From Pelecanus crispus (lineage: Eukaryota > Chordata > Aves > Pelecaniformes > Pelecanidae): DNA of 64,000 nucleotides. A program made the position numbers and the translations under genes. Each line of letters opens with the position of its first letter. Positions within the stretch are counted from its first letter, which is position 1. The DNA is taken from assembly GCF_030463565.1 (NCBI RefSeq), contig NC_134643.1, forward strand, positions 40,586,221 through 40,650,220. The letters are read 5' to 3'. Below the pieces are notes generated by a model. The model was not told the origin of the DNA and ran no database searches. It was given only the letters and a program-made list of their open reading frames with translations. Of the stretch, positions 1 to 58,317 are shown piece by piece.

Positions 1-783
1 AGTTCTTGATAAACCCATGAAATACCTTAATGCTTGCTGCAACTATAGCTGAGAGGTACCATGGACTTGTTTGCATGACTAGAGGAGTTTTTGTAAGTTT
101 CTGGAAAATGTGAAGAGATGAACACACCTCACTGGATGGTATGTTGTAATCCAAGTAATTGGCTTATGAATTGGAGTAAATTAATTTCTATGCCTGGTTC
201 CTTCTTGCTGTAAATAAAGGAGATGAGTCCATCCAGAGGCCTCTGTGCACATGGGTGTGAGCAGTTCTTCCAGATACTTGTGCGCTTTCTTTGAAACACC
301 TGTGATATTTTGGCAAGATCATGATACTGAGGTCTTTATTACAGAGTCTTAGCCTGTTCTTGCCTGTTCTCTAAATTACTGTTTCATGGGGTATAAAAAT
401 CTCCATTTTAAAAACTTTCCAAGTCTGTACTATTGCAACTATGAAATGAGGCTAGATAACACAGAAATAATGGTGGTTCTTCAAGTGTCAAAATCCTGGT
501 AAGAAGAAAACCTTGGAGGTACTTTATTTGTGCTAGATGAAAAAGTAGCATTGTTCAGCAGTTACTGTGTCTTGAACGAATGTTTCCATATTGTGTAATA
601 ATTAAAGCAACATCCTGCTTAGCTTATGGCTGGTTGTAATGGTATATCTCCTGCATTTATCAGTTGGTATCAATATTTAATTGTTCATGTCTTGTTATAT
701 ATTTGAACTTACAGTGGCTATAGTAATGCTAAAATATTTGTCCTGTTGATCAAAGTGGTGAACAATTTATTGTGTATTTTTAG
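1..783 (+). other. RAP1B: RAP1B intron 1, 3' part
   Basis: This is the AT-rich sequence upstream of the first coding exon, ending in a T-rich tract and TAG at 781-783. In vertebrates RAP1B begins with a separate non-coding exon, so this stretch is read as the end of intron 1. I see no coding sequence, CpG island or clear repeat here. The promoter and 5' UTR exon 1 must lie before the window. Confidence 0.7.
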
Positions 784-811
784 GTATTGAGGGTGATTTA
801 TCTCTTGCATC

Positions 812-10923
<10,112 letters not shown>

Positions 10924-12779
10924 TACACAGCTGTACTGTAGCTCTGAGCCAGGTAAACAGTTTAAAATTTTCTGTGTATTATGGCTATTAAAACCAAACA
11001 AAACAAGCACAAAAAACTCCTGAACAACTGTGGTAGCTGTTGATGCAGAACAGCATTGAAAAGTCTTGATTTACATTATTGTAGAAATTTTTATGGTCTT
11101 TATTTTGCCATTCCAAAGTCAGAACTACAAATATGTGCAAGATACACTATTCATACTAGTATCATTGGGGTTTTTTTCCAAGCTTTAAGGTGTTGGTGGA
11201 GCTCAAATTAAGGATGTTCGTTCTGATAATTCAAAACTTTAGCTTTTGGAAACAGGGTTTTCTTTTTTTTTTTTTAAAGCCTGGTAGAATATACTGCAAG
11301 AGCTCAATTATCAGGAATGCATACTGTAAAATATTGCAGTTTGCGTGCTAAAATGTCACTTTCTGCTTTGAACCCCTGCACATACTTGCATGATGTCACA
11401 GGAATTTAGCTTACTTTCTTTTGACTATATGGATATTTTATAGGCTGCATTGTAATTAGTACATTTGGAAGAGAACAGTGAAGTCATCATTGTAACACTC
11501 CAAATATTTAACCTGGAGCTGCTGGTTACTAGATCAATTTCTCACTCCTTGGCAGTTGGCTAATGTTCTACATGACTAAATCCATGCTTTAAGAATGCTG
11601 CTGAAGGCTCAAGCAAGCTCCAGCCTGCTCTTGAAGCAAGCCTTTTCAGAAGTTAGTCAGCAGGCATGAATTTTTTTCAGCAATTTGTTTTTGAGCAGGT
11701 TGTTTCCCCCTTTCCACCTCCGAGCCGTAGTACTGACAGAGGTCTCTCTTGATTGACCTGCCATCATGCAAGTTGCCTGTTCATCTTGATTCCCTTCAGT
11801 TTTACTGGACATAGAGTGGTTTGGTTGCTTCAGGGCTATGATCCATTCTTGCGTCATCTGATGGACCTATTTGATAACACTGGAGAATCCTGGCAGGACA
11901 TTCCACTGTCATAAATTGCAGTCATAAATTGCAGGCTTTTATTAATATTCAGATAGTGTCATGTTTAACTCTTCTTGCTATCGATATCAAAACTTACTTA
12001 ATTTGAACAAGCTGAATCAGTTCAAAGTAAAACTGAGAGGGTTCAAAAGCGTTAGCTGAGGATGGCAGAAATGGCTGCTGCATTTCCTTAGCAGGGCTTT
12101 CAATTCAGGATTTCCTCCAAATGTGTGTTTGTTTTTAAAGCCACTGGAACTGTCATACTGTAAGCAAAACTAGTCCCACCCATCAAATAGTACTTCCACA
12201 GTTCAGCTTGGATTGCCATATGTATCCCAATCCAGTTTTAGTAATTGAGATAGTCTGTTATTTGTATGTGTACAGTAGAAATGATATTGATAGAGGAGAA
12301 GCGATAAGGTTATCTTCTAGGTCTGTTTGCGAAGAACTTTGCTAGTTCCTGCTTTAGTTGTTTTAACTAAGGCAAAATGACAAATAGTTGTTGCTAATAC
12401 TGACCTCTTGTTTTGTTGTTACAGGTCTGAAGAACTGTTGCCCAATTCAACAGTGCCAGCATTCCAACTTTATTAAACCTACCAACATCTTAAATGGACT
12501 TTCCTGTGGTGGTACCCTTTAAGAAATGGATGAAAGCTACTACATCAGTTTGCACATTCTAATCACTTTCCAGTGTCACGAGAGATTTTTACTTATAAAT
12601 ATTCTAAGTGTATGCAACTGGTAAAACCAGAGCCTACATCCAGTATTACTGATAAGAGACATTGTTCATCCACCAATGTTGTACATGTATGAAAACTGTG
12701 TACTGTATACTTCAACAATCCCCACTTTCTATTGGAGAGTACAATAATGTAAATCCTAAAAGCACCACTATTTTAGCAT

Positions 12780-12785
12780 AATAAA
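12780..12785 (+). terminator. RAP1B: RAP1B proximal poly(A) signal AATAAA
   Basis: A canonical hexamer lies 355 nt into the terminal exon. Using it would give a short 3' UTR isoform. Confidence 0.6.
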
Positions 12786-13626
12786 AGAAAGTCCAAAGAG
12801 CTCCTATATAGACTACTCCAGATAACTTTGCTTCATCGGTATTTGTAGCTTATTGTAACTTTTTTAAAGAAATACAGGATCATGATCATCGTATTGTACA
12901 AAAACGCTTTGATTAACACAACAGCTATATAGTTTTTTAATTTTAGGAAAAACCTGTGGAGGCAGTGATCTAGTCTTTAAGAGTCCTTTCAGTATAACGT
13001 CTGACTAAAGACATGGCCTTTAATATCTGTTGGGAAGGAAATGTCCAGACTTTTCAACCTTTTATTGTATGTTTCCTTTTCCTTGTTTACATAGGGAACA
13101 ATGTTTATAGTTGTGTGTACAGTGGGGGTCTACAACAAGAAGTGTATATTTTAAAACGATTTTTTAATGATTTAACAATTTTTTGTAAATCATTTTTGGG
13201 CTTCTGCAGCTGTAGATTCTCACTGTGAATTCCCTTGCTTGCTCATGCATAAGTGTATTTGCAATACCAAATATACAGGTTTAGTACTTTTGCCTGTTAG
13301 TGATTGTTTTACATGTGTAACGTTTTGGTTGAGATGTTAAATGGTGGAAGAGTACTGTGGATGTGAATGTGGGAAGTAATTTTAATCATGTGTAATTGGT
13401 CACAGGGCCTAAGTTGCAGTAATTAACTTTTGCTGATTTATTTAACAATGCCTTGTTGCTTTGTATGCATTAACGTTTGGGTGTAAAGATTGTGTGTATA
13501 TCCAACAGGGAGCCACAGTATTTAAATTGACCAACCTAATGTTACAACTGCTTTGAGGTGGCCAAATGTAAACTAAAAGCCTTAATTAAAGTGGTGCAAT
13601 TTTGTATGACTTAGCATCAGTAGTTC

Positions 13627-13632
13627 AATAAA
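13627..13632 (+). terminator. RAP1B: RAP1B distal poly(A) signal AATAAA
   Basis: A canonical hexamer in TTCAATAAATTTGG is followed within 30 nt by GT-rich sequence. It is the likely main end of the long transcript, near 13650. Confidence 0.7.
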
Positions 13633-13888
13633 TTTGGATTGCCATGCAAGGGCTTGCATTACGGTTATATACTACTTGAATGTTTTGTGTTTTAGTAGTG
13701 CTAGTAAATATTGATTTTTTTTTTTTTTAATATCTCCTGCACAGTGCAGATTCGTACATCTTAGGACGAAAAGGAACCATTATGACTTTGTCTTCCGACA
13801 AATACATGCCATAGATATTTCTAATAGCATCCCATGTGCTAGGGTGGATGAATTTCTGACTGAATGAAATTCCACTTATAGTTTTTGG

Positions 13889-13974
13889 ACTTGGAATATT
13901 CCAAGTTCTAACGTAAGGGAGAGTCTAACAGAAAAATAGCTGTCTTCAAAGGTTAGACTCTCAGTGGCTATTTT
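13889..13974. repeat. Palindrome plus interleaved inverted repeats downstream of RAP1B
   Basis: 13889-13906 is a perfect 18-bp palindrome (ACTTGGAATATTCCAAGT). An 11-bp arm at 13919-13929 is the reverse complement of 13952-13962. An 8-bp arm at 13933-13940 is the reverse complement of 13967-13974. The last two pairs interleave rather than nest. Confidence 0.8.
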
Positions 13975-16900
13975 GGGAACTTGAAAATATGTTGCCTGCT
14001 ATTTTCCTTCTTTCCAGGAAGAATTCATTGTTAAAATTGACTTAGGGTAGCTAAAAAAAAAAAAAAAATTCTCTTAGAAAATACGATTTTTCTGCATGAT
14101 TGAACCATATTTGTTTGGTTTCAAGGAAATTTGCAGAAGAGTATTCTTGGAGTATTGAGTGCAGAGTTTTGCAGACTTTAAATATCTGTTAATACTGTTG
14201 GACTGTGAAGTGGAATGCATGGACTGTGGATGATTTCCTGATCTTGGCTGTGCTGCTGAAAATTGATGTCACACCGAAATACTTGGTATCTCCTGTTTCT
14301 CTGGCACAGAATTATCAGAGCTTGTTCTAATCCATTCCTGCAAATTCAATCAGATTAGGTTAGCTAATACTGGTAAGCTTTGAGATAGTTTACATTGTGC
14401 AAAGTGAATTAAGGAGCCCAGCTGATCCTTCCTGCTGGTAATTTCATCAGTCATCAATCACCATTGTTTAATGGAGGAAATACACTCTTTCACTGTGCAG
14501 AGTCAGAGTTAAGACTGAAATTGCTTTTCATTTATCATTAGAAACCAGAGCACGTGGTTGATGATCCCCATAAATATCTCTTTTTGGTGCTCTCTGCATC
14601 CTGATTGGTCCCCAGAGTAGATGAGACTGGAGCACTGGATGCTCTAGTTCCTTTTTTCACTAGGTACCTTGCTCCTTGATGAGCTAATCAGTATTTTTCC
14701 TCCCTTCACTTTCAACCTCTGCTTATTCAGGTCTTATAACACTTTTACGTCCCACTTGTCCTTTTATCTGTGTTCTTTTTAATGTGTTTCTTTTCCAGGA
14801 AGCTGTACAGATGGCATTGGGCAGGAAGGAGAGAAAATTCTTTGATAACATAAGAGAGGGGTCCTGGTCTGGTCTCAGTGTCCAGCTAAAGAGTACTGGT
14901 TACAGGGAACATCAGGCTTTGCCCTTTTGTTTCTCAGCATTAGAGGTAGTCAGTTTGATCAAACCCCAGGAAAGTAAAATTTTCAGAAACTCCAGCCTTT
15001 ACCATCTAAAGATTGTGCTAAAAAAAGTGAAACACACTTTTTCCCTCCTCTATTTAGAACTTAGGCCAGATTTGTAAAATCAATACATCATAACCCAGGT
15101 TATGGGTAATACCTTAAAACCAGTATTTGTCTCCTTGAAAACTTAGGCAGGCTTCAAGGGAGCAGTGTCCTTGCTGGTAAAGGGAAGATGCATGACAAAA
15201 TGATGCTGAGGAAGTGATGGACATGAAGCATAAGGAAAAATACATGAAAGAATTTTCTTCATATCTAAGTAATTACGGCCTAAGAAGCTGTTCCCGCTGA
15301 GGAAATGAACATCCAGTTCCCTACAGGAATTGGAACTATGTAAGCAGTTACCAATTCTAGAAAAGAATCCCGTCTGCTGAAATTTTTGAACAAACTTTTA
15401 CATATCTTCAGGATAACCACTTTATGTACCAGCGCTTAAGAAGTTCATGCTTGAACTACTTGTACAGAAAGAGAACGCTTCTCACAAAGCTTTGGATGAA
15501 AACATGCATAATTCATATCTTGAGAACCAATGCAGTAATTGTCCACATTCACTGTTAATACACATGTATTACTGCTTGTAAAGTTAGCTTATTCTTCCAG
15601 CACACACAAAGGTTGTGACTGCTTTATTTCCACCCTAAACTGAAATGGGTATGTCTCAGTATTTAAGTGTCTGAGCTTTCTGTGGAAAAAAAGTAATGTT
15701 TATGTGCTGAAATACAGAAGTATTATTTAATGGAATTGCACTCTTCCTATTAGGACTCCTTCCTCTCAGTATAAATTTATTTCTTATACCTTACTTTGTT
15801 ACTAATGCCCTTCTTCATCCTCAAATTATTCTGTGAAATGAATGTCTACTTGCCGAACTTAAGAGTATTTTGAGACTTTGCAAGATGTTTTCAGATGTCC
15901 AAATGAATGCACTGTAAGCTCAAACTACTACTGCTCTTCTGCATAAGAGAACATACCTTGTGGAAAAGTATTGTAGAGTTAGATGTTGTTTCATAATGCG
16001 TACTGATATTGCAATGCTAGAAATGGGAGGTGGGAGGAGAATCCTGCTGGAATTTGGATTAAACTGTGTGTTTTTCTCCTTTTCTGGTGTAATTAGATTG
16101 CTGTTTCCTCATGGGTGAACACTAAAGATGAGGATTTTCTTCTTTTAAAATGTTAAACAAACTGTGGATGAATCAAACTTGATAGGTTTTTTCTGAAGTT
16201 TTTTCATCTTTCCCAGTTTAGGGAATAACTTAGAGGGGGAGAAATTTTGCCACAATACTTGGACGAGTTCTAGATAGACTTCAGTTTAGACATACTGACG
16301 ATAGAAAGTTATTTCTAGATGCGAATGGTCAAAAATAGTAATCTCTATACAGCTGCCTGTAGCACTTTTTGAATTGTAATATGAAGATGCAGCCAAGCAT
16401 CAGCGTAGACAGAAAGCTTTTTGTCCAATTTTAAACTGCTGTCCCAACAGCATTTGGCTATACTTCAATTTATAGCTTTTATTTTGCCTCCGTATGGGGA
16501 GGAGAATAAAAGCAAGGAAAAAGTTCCTCAAATATGTAACAAAACGCAGTTGTATGTAGTTCTCTAAGGTACCATTAGAGAAGCAGAGCTCTTAATCAAA
16601 TTAGGTTCTTATTTCTGAGTTTCAAGCATCTTATGCTTTTCTTTAGAAGGTTTATGAACAACTTGAAGATTCTTAAAACCTAATTTAAATTTTCTGTTCT
16701 ATAAAGTAAAACTCTGGAATGATACTTACATTTGTTGCAAACTTTACCTTCTTAGTGCAGAACTATAAGCAAAGTTGTTTTGTAGTCTTGATTTTGTTCT
16801 CAGTGTTGCGGTATCTGGGCTTCAAACAACAGATAATGTGGATTTTGCTTCTTTTTTTTCTTTTTTCTGTGTTTGGGCTTTTTGGGGTTTTGTTTTGTTT

Positions 16901-19900
16901 GTTGTTTTTTTTTTTAAATACCCTCCAAACCCATTTATTTTCAGAATTCTGAATCATTAAACAGAGGGTGGCTTCCTGTTTTCAATGACATGTTCTTTAG
17001 GGAGAGATTTGTGAATGGAAAAAGGAACGTCTTCATAATTCCACTGTACTCACTTTAGCCTCAAGAAATACTAGTTCAGCCAAACAATAAGCTTTACAGC
17101 TTCATTGTTTTGAGAAAGTTCACTGCCACCAGGATTTTTTTAAATTTTGTCTTCTTTGAGGTTGTGGCTGGGGTGAAGTACTTCATTTGAAAGACATTGT
17201 AATTTCTAATTAATCTATGTAATGTCTTTTGGCTACGATAAACCTGGGGGGAGGGTGCATTTCTGCAATCTTGGATACTGAGTGAAATTATAGTAGAAGT
17301 TAGTTCCTTCTTTGGTCAGTATACTTTACCTGTTCATACTATGCAGCATTTTTACCTTACACTTCTAAATCTAAGCAGGGAGGAGTCAGTAACTCCACTC
17401 CTGTACTAAGTACAAAAATCTACATGTGAAATCCCAGCTCTCATGAACTGGGTTTACTGCTTGTAACACGCCCAATACATCAAAGACCCTTGGCACTACT
17501 GTCATGATTTCCAAACACAAATAAAATGACAGTTACAAATTTGTCTCTCTTTCCTTTTTAATAAAAAAGGGGTTTTAGCTGAGCTTCCTCACTAGGAGTA
17601 GCCATGGGAATCAATTTGTTCAGGGTAGGACCGCCAGCAAACATTGATTTGAGAGTCAACATAGGTATTTTAATACTAAGCAACCACATAAACACTTTAG
17701 GTAAATTCTTGAGATTGGTTTAAAAAAAAAATCCTTAGATTTAAATTTTAAAAAGTGAAAAATTACACACTTCTGGGAATGTGTTTCAACTAAGAAAAGA
17801 TGGGCTAAAACATGAGCTTTCTTCCTTCTCTTGCAAAAAGGCAAGGTATAGCGTAGATTCCACACTTTTCTTTGTATTGAATGCAGTTGTGCTGCTGTCA
17901 CACATTGCACAAGAACTTCGTCATGCTCTTGCTTTTGATAGTTCTGAATTAAGCCTACAGTTTTGTATATGTAGATGCCATGTATGCAGTTTAGCAATGC
18001 ATTAGGCCAATTGATTTGTGAGCTGTCTATATTAAAACATGTTTTCTAAAGGGTAATTGGAGTTTTGAGTTAGTTTACGTGTTTAATTTTAATCTAGCAT
18101 ATCCTGAACTTTAATGTAGTACATCCTGTAAACCCTGCTAACTTCACAGAAAGCTCATAGGGAGCAGAGGAATCTTTGGCGATAAACATGCCATGTTTCT
18201 GTTAGTTGTGCTAGCTGCTGAGTTGGCTTTGCTTGTCCTGCCTCTAAGTGTGGAGCATTACAACCCCTTGTGATGCTCTGACAGCATGGCTGCAGTTAGG
18301 ATCAGTGCTGATGCAAATACGTGAAACTTAAGATAGATTTATCATTTTTAATCATAAATTTAAATTCAGAGTCCTTTTTATATATATATAATTTGCATTC
18401 CCTTCTGCTTCTTAGAAGTGTAAGATGCTTGCATGAGACTTTCAGTTTTTTCTCCTTTTTTTTTCCCCCTCTTTCCCTCTCGTTAGATAAATAGGAAGTG
18501 GGACGCTAGTCAAAAAATACTGCCTGAAAACACAGCTCCAGGTTTTTGCCCTGTTCCTCCCCCGTGCCCCCTTACTGGAGCCAACTTGAGGCCTCTAAGG
18601 TGCTTCCCCAGCTTGCACTTAAAGAAGCTGTATATACTATGACAAGTTCTCTCAAGGGCCCCAAATCTTTTATATTCTTTTAGAGGTTTGTGTTTTGTTT
18701 TGTTTTTTTCTTAAGCATGCATGCTGCCCTCCTAATTTCTCTTCAGCCTTATTTCTTTTGCTTTGTTCTCATCTGTCACTGCTTTGAATAAGCTTGAGGC
18801 AACACACAAAGGAAGCATTTTCTCTGACATCATTACATTTCCCATTTGTTTATATTTTTCTGCCCTGAGATAGGGCTAGCCTGAGAGCTTGAGCTGTTGG
18901 CAAAGAATTGAATTGGATACTAATTCGTGCATTACTCTGAACTTCGCACTGCACTACAGAGAAAATAATGCTACGCTGTTTTGTGAGGAAGTGTTGAGAG
19001 GGAAATTCTATTAAATATGTATTACTGAATTAGAGTATTAGTTCCTTTAACGTTCTTCTAGTTTTCTGCCATAATGTTGTTGCCTTCACTTCTGCTTTCG
19101 TGATAGTCTACATGATAGAAGGACAACTTTTTCTTTTTTAAAATCCAAAACTACATTTCCTGAGTGACTAATCTACTCTCTAAGGGTCTTTTGCTTACTT
19201 GTGTTCTTCCATATCTCACCTTCATCAGGGTTCTCAGCTTTCCTCTTTGTGTGAAGTCGCCTGAGGGTGGGCTCTCCAGCAGCTTCAAAGAGCCACCAAG
19301 GTTGGGTGCCGTGGCATTTCATCAGCATCTTAAGCTATGGGACTTCAGACGATGTCTTGTAATTCTGCTACCTTTTGCAGCTGTTTTCAGATGCATCCTT
19401 CTGTATGAGGAATTCAAATGCCCAATTTGCTCAAAGTACCCCCTTGTAGCTGTAGCCTGAAAACACACCTGAGTACCTGTGTTTTTCAGAACTTGCCTGT
19501 CTACACTAAAAATGCAGTTTAGACAGCTTCCATTGTACTACAGCACAAGTAAAGGAACTACTGTCAGTAGTAGTCGTTCGATAGTGTAGTATTTTTCTGT
19601 AGTTAAAAAGTGTGAAAAATCCATTTTGGAGATGGAGAGGTAGTTCCCTACCTTGGTTAGTTTGCCCAGGGAGATTAAGGGCTGGGTCACCTGCGCGGTG
19701 GTTACTACGTTACCTCTTGGTGCCGGTAGTCTGAGTTACACCGGGAGAAATGGGAAAGGAAGAAACACGAGTTTGCAAACTGGTGGAAACAGCCTCACCT
19801 TGATGAAGCAAAGGCGGGGAGGCACGCTGCTCCAGCCGAATGTGTAAGAAAATGTTTTGAGCATTGGGTTAGTTCTTCTGTGGAATGAGATAACTTCAAC

Positions 19901-19923
19901 AGCATTTGAAGCATTTAAACTAC

Positions 19924-19945
19924 TTTTTTTTTTTTTTTTTTTTTT
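19924..19945. repeat. T22 tract at the edge of the NUP107 CpG island
   Basis: A 22-nt T run lies directly upstream of the abrupt shift to GC-rich sequence. Such tracts resist nucleosome wrapping, so it may help keep the promoter open; that role is inferred. Confidence 0.7.
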
Positions 19946-20221
19946 AAGCTTTGTAGCTTAATCCGGGGTGTCTGACAGACAGAGAGCAGCCTTTGCCCGG
20001 TGGCCGCTGCCTGCCGGGCGCGCAGCTCAGGGCAGGCCCTCACCCCCCTCAGCACCACGGCTCCCTGACGGGGCTCGGCTGCCCTCCACCCAGCACGGTC
20101 GCTCCCCGGCCGTCCTTCCCCGGGGCCGGGTTACCGGCGGGGTCGGTGCCCGGTGCCCATCCCCTGCCCCGGGGCCGGGCTGCCGGCGGCGCTGGGTGCC
20201 CGTCGCCGGCGGGCCGGGGCG

Positions 20222-20231
20222 GCGCATGCGC
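20222..20231. promoter_or_regulatory. NRF1 site
   Basis: GCGCATGCGC is an exact match to the self-complementary NRF1 consensus. It lies 116 bp upstream of the NUP107 ATG in the CpG island. Confidence 0.8.
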
Positions 20232-20346
20232 AGTGCGGCGGCCCCGCCTCGCGGGCGGAAGTTCTCCCTTCTCCTTCCGGGCCGCGGGCCGGCGCTGGCG
20301 GAGGCGGGAACGCTCGAGCCCGGGCTGCGGCGGGCCGGAGGCCGCC

Positions 20347-51510
<31,164 letters not shown>

Positions 51511-51721
51511 GATTTCATATAGATACTTGCAAAAACTGCTGAATGTGGACATTCTGGTTATTTAAAAAAAAACAAAAACAAAACCATGACTCGGATAAAC
51601 TGTTCTGATCTTTGGGGGGGAAAAAACGTAACCCTCAGGTTTCAATTTCAACTTGAAAAATTCTGACCAACTTGAGAGAGGATATTTGTTATACAACCTT
51701 TTTCATAATGTATTTTTTTCT

Positions 51722-51727
51722 AATAAA
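51722..51727 (+). terminator. NUP107: NUP107 poly(A) signal AATAAA
   Basis: A canonical hexamer lies 212 nt after the stop codon, followed within 25 nt by TGTTTGTT. The transcript probably ends near 51745. Confidence 0.85.
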
Positions 51728-51745
51728 AGTGCTTCACAAATAGAA

Positions 51746-52300
51746 AATGTTTGTTCATTCTAATCTAGAATGTCACTATATAATATGGTGATTGTGTGAA
51801 CCTCTTTGATCTCTTTGCGACACGCCAAAGAGCTGCCTGTAGGCTGGAAACATTATTCGGCAGGAGAAGAATGCACAAGGGTGCAGTGGAGGGGAAGGTG
51901 AGACGGGAGGAGGTTGCGTGTGGAAAGCAGGGGAGAAGAAAGCGGAAAGCTAGAGCAAAGGAACATCAGAGGAGGAAAGCGAATGGCTACCACCAGCCCT
52001 TCAGGAGAGAGCGGGGCTTGCTCTGGGGCTTGTACCGTTCTCATGTATGTTGTGTAGTTGCTAAAATGCTGATGTAATCCTGAACTGGAGAAAAGGCGAT
52101 CATACCTCAAAACTCCAAAGTCTGAGATTCTCCGATTTATTTAGAAACCTTGTTCCAGCCCTTTTCACATGTAAACACGCGTTCAGCTGCTTGTCCCTTC
52201 ACTGGTGAGCGCGGAGGGCAGAGCTGTAGTGCGGTCAGGCAAGGGCTGCTGCTCCTTCGCTGGAGCTGCTTCTTCCGACACTTGACGAAGAATGTCCTTT
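51746..52300. other. Intergenic spacer NUP107-SLC35E3, before the LTR
   Basis: About 550 bp of mixed sequence with a purine-rich part near 51860-51990. The short open frames on both strands have no recognisable domain. No gene or known repeat was seen. Confidence 0.6.
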
Positions 52301-52305
52301 GCGCT
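52301..52305. repeat. Target-site duplication, left copy
   Basis: GCGCT directly before the LTR 5' TG, identical to 52868-52872 after its 3' CA. Confidence 0.9.
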
Positions 52306-52867
52306 TGTCCTGGGTTCGGCTGGGATAGAGTTAATTTTCTTCCTAGTAGCAGGCATAGTGCTGTGTTTTGGATTTAGTAGGAGAAGAATGTTGATAACAC
52401 ACTGATGTTTTAGTTGTTGCTGAGTACTGCTTATGCTGGTCAAGGACTTTTCAGCTTCCCATGCTCTGCCAGGTGCACAAGAAACTGGGAGGGGGCACAG
52501 CCAGAATAGTTGACCCAAACTGACCAAAGGGCTATTCCATACCATATGACATCATGCTCAGTATAGAAACTGGGGGGGTTGGCCAGGGAGCAGCAGTCGC
52601 TGCTCGGGAACTGTCTGAGTATCGGTCGGCGGGTGGTGAGCAACTGCACTATGCATCACTTGCTTTGTATATCATTATTATCATTATTATATTGTTATTA
52701 TTATCATTACTATTTTACTTTTTTTCAATTATTAAACTGTTCTTATCTCACCCCAGGAGTGTTTCTCACTCTTACTCCTCCAATTCCCTCCCCCATCCCA
52801 TCGGGGTAGGGGGAGTGAGCGAGCGGCTGCGTGGTGCTGAGTCGCTGGCTGGGGCTAAACCACGACA
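52306..52867 (+). mobile_element. Solo LTR of an endogenous retrovirus
   Basis: A 562-bp element runs from TGTCCTGG to CCACGACA, so it has TG...CA ends. It is flanked on both sides by the same 5 bases, GCGCT (52301-52305 and 52868-52872), a perfect target-site duplication. Inside are a CRE-like TGACATCAT (52548-52556), a TATA-like TATAGAA (52563), an ATT-rich microsatellite (about 52669-52718) and ATTAAA (52731-52736) as poly(A) signal. I recognise the start and the GTGAGCGAGCGGCTGCGTGG end from a family common in birds. The 5-bp duplication favours an ERVL-type element, but the class is uncertain. No internal viral gene is present; recombination between two LTRs is the usual origin of such solo copies. 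It has the same orientation as SLC35E3. Confidence 0.93.
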
Positions 52868-52872
52868 GCGCT
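52868..52872. repeat. Target-site duplication, right copy
   Basis: GCGCT directly after the LTR 3' CA, matching 52301-52305. Confidence 0.9.
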
Positions 52873-52934
52873 ATACCTCTATGTACATCCATTTTTATGT
52901 GTGTGTCTATAGGAATACCCAGGCCGGTTGTTGA

Positions 52935-57485
<4,551 letters not shown>

Positions 57486-58311
57486 AGCCAGGGTTTCTGG
57501 AGATTAATAATATTGTGAAGGAAAACAAGTATTTAAATATGCATTGATTGTAGAATGCACAAAATTGCCTCATTCATTTAGACCTACGGTTTTAGTTTAA
57601 CCGCCAGGATCGTTATTCTGTAACTAAACCAAACAAACTGAATTTATGTAAAATGCTGGGGGTTTGCCATCTCAGTCCATCCTATCGTTTTCATTCAATT
57701 TAAATGGTAACTTAAAAGAGAAAATGGCACACTTCAAATAGCTGTGGAAATTGTACGGAAGTAATTATATTTCTTGCATACCAAATGAGATCATGATGGC
57801 GACAGTTCTAATACAGAGAGAGAAAGAAGAGGAATTCTGTCTTTGTGATCATGCCAGTATTATTGTTGTGAAGAAACTTGAAGGCATTTTTATGCAGATG
57901 TCCTGGTATGTAGTGATGCTTCCTCCTTTTTATCTGGTGAACAATGAAGAGGAAATATACTTTGTTCAGTAGTTTTGAAAAGGGCCGCTAAGCTCATTCC
58001 TATTTCTTCTACGCTTTCTTATGTATGTTATGTATGTATGTGTTCAACACGTTGATAAATGTGGGCTGGAGAAAGTAGATAAAATTACAGGTGGAGAGAG
58101 ACTAGAGGAAACATTGGAAAACTTGAAGCCACAGGCCAAGCTATTCAAAAGTAGGAAATCAGATCTAAGTGGTTCATCTTAAATTTTTCTTTTGGTCCGT
58201 CAGGACATTAATGAAGTCATTAACGTTTTAGAAAATTCTGTTACTGCTTTATAATTTTCTCTATGCCAAAACCAAGGCTTTACATGAGATCTTGTAAATA
58301 CTCGTGAGCCT

Positions 58312-58317
58312 AATAAA
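58312..58317 (+). terminator. SLC35E3: SLC35E3 proximal poly(A) signal AATAAA
   Basis: A canonical hexamer in GCCTAATAAAGTC, about 830 nt after the stop. It is a plausible short isoform end. Confidence 0.55.

Larger units (their letters stand above)
12425..13650 (+). other. RAP1B: RAP1B terminal 3' UTR exon
   Basis: The acceptor TTGTTACAG ends at 12424. The sequence following it (GTCTGAAGAACTGTTGCCCA) agrees with my memory of the mammalian RAP1B 3' UTR. The exon is about 0.36 kb to the first AATAAA or 1.2 kb to the second. It is AT-rich with no coding potential; the 71-codon open frame at 13013-13228 is chance. Confidence 0.85.
13651..19950. other. Intergenic RAP1B-NUP107, no gene recognised
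   Basis: About 6.3 kb of AT-rich sequence. Scattered short open frames (longest about 113 codons, 17656-17997, minus strand) lack a recognisable domain, splice context or composition change. I saw no CpG island, tRNA or clear transposon. The only structured part I noticed is the group of inverted repeats at 13889-13974. Confidence 0.7.

Noticed and set aside
14784-15077. 97-codon open frame between RAP1B and NUP107
   Set aside because: No recognisable domain, no splice or promoter context, and length expected by chance in several kilobases.
17656-17997. 113-codon minus-strand open frame, overlapped by a plus-strand frame
   Set aside because: AT-rich, no known motif, and no CpG island or poly(A) context to make it a gene.
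52554-52934. Open frames inside the LTR
   Set aside because: LTR sequence is non-coding; no gag, pol or env segment is present.
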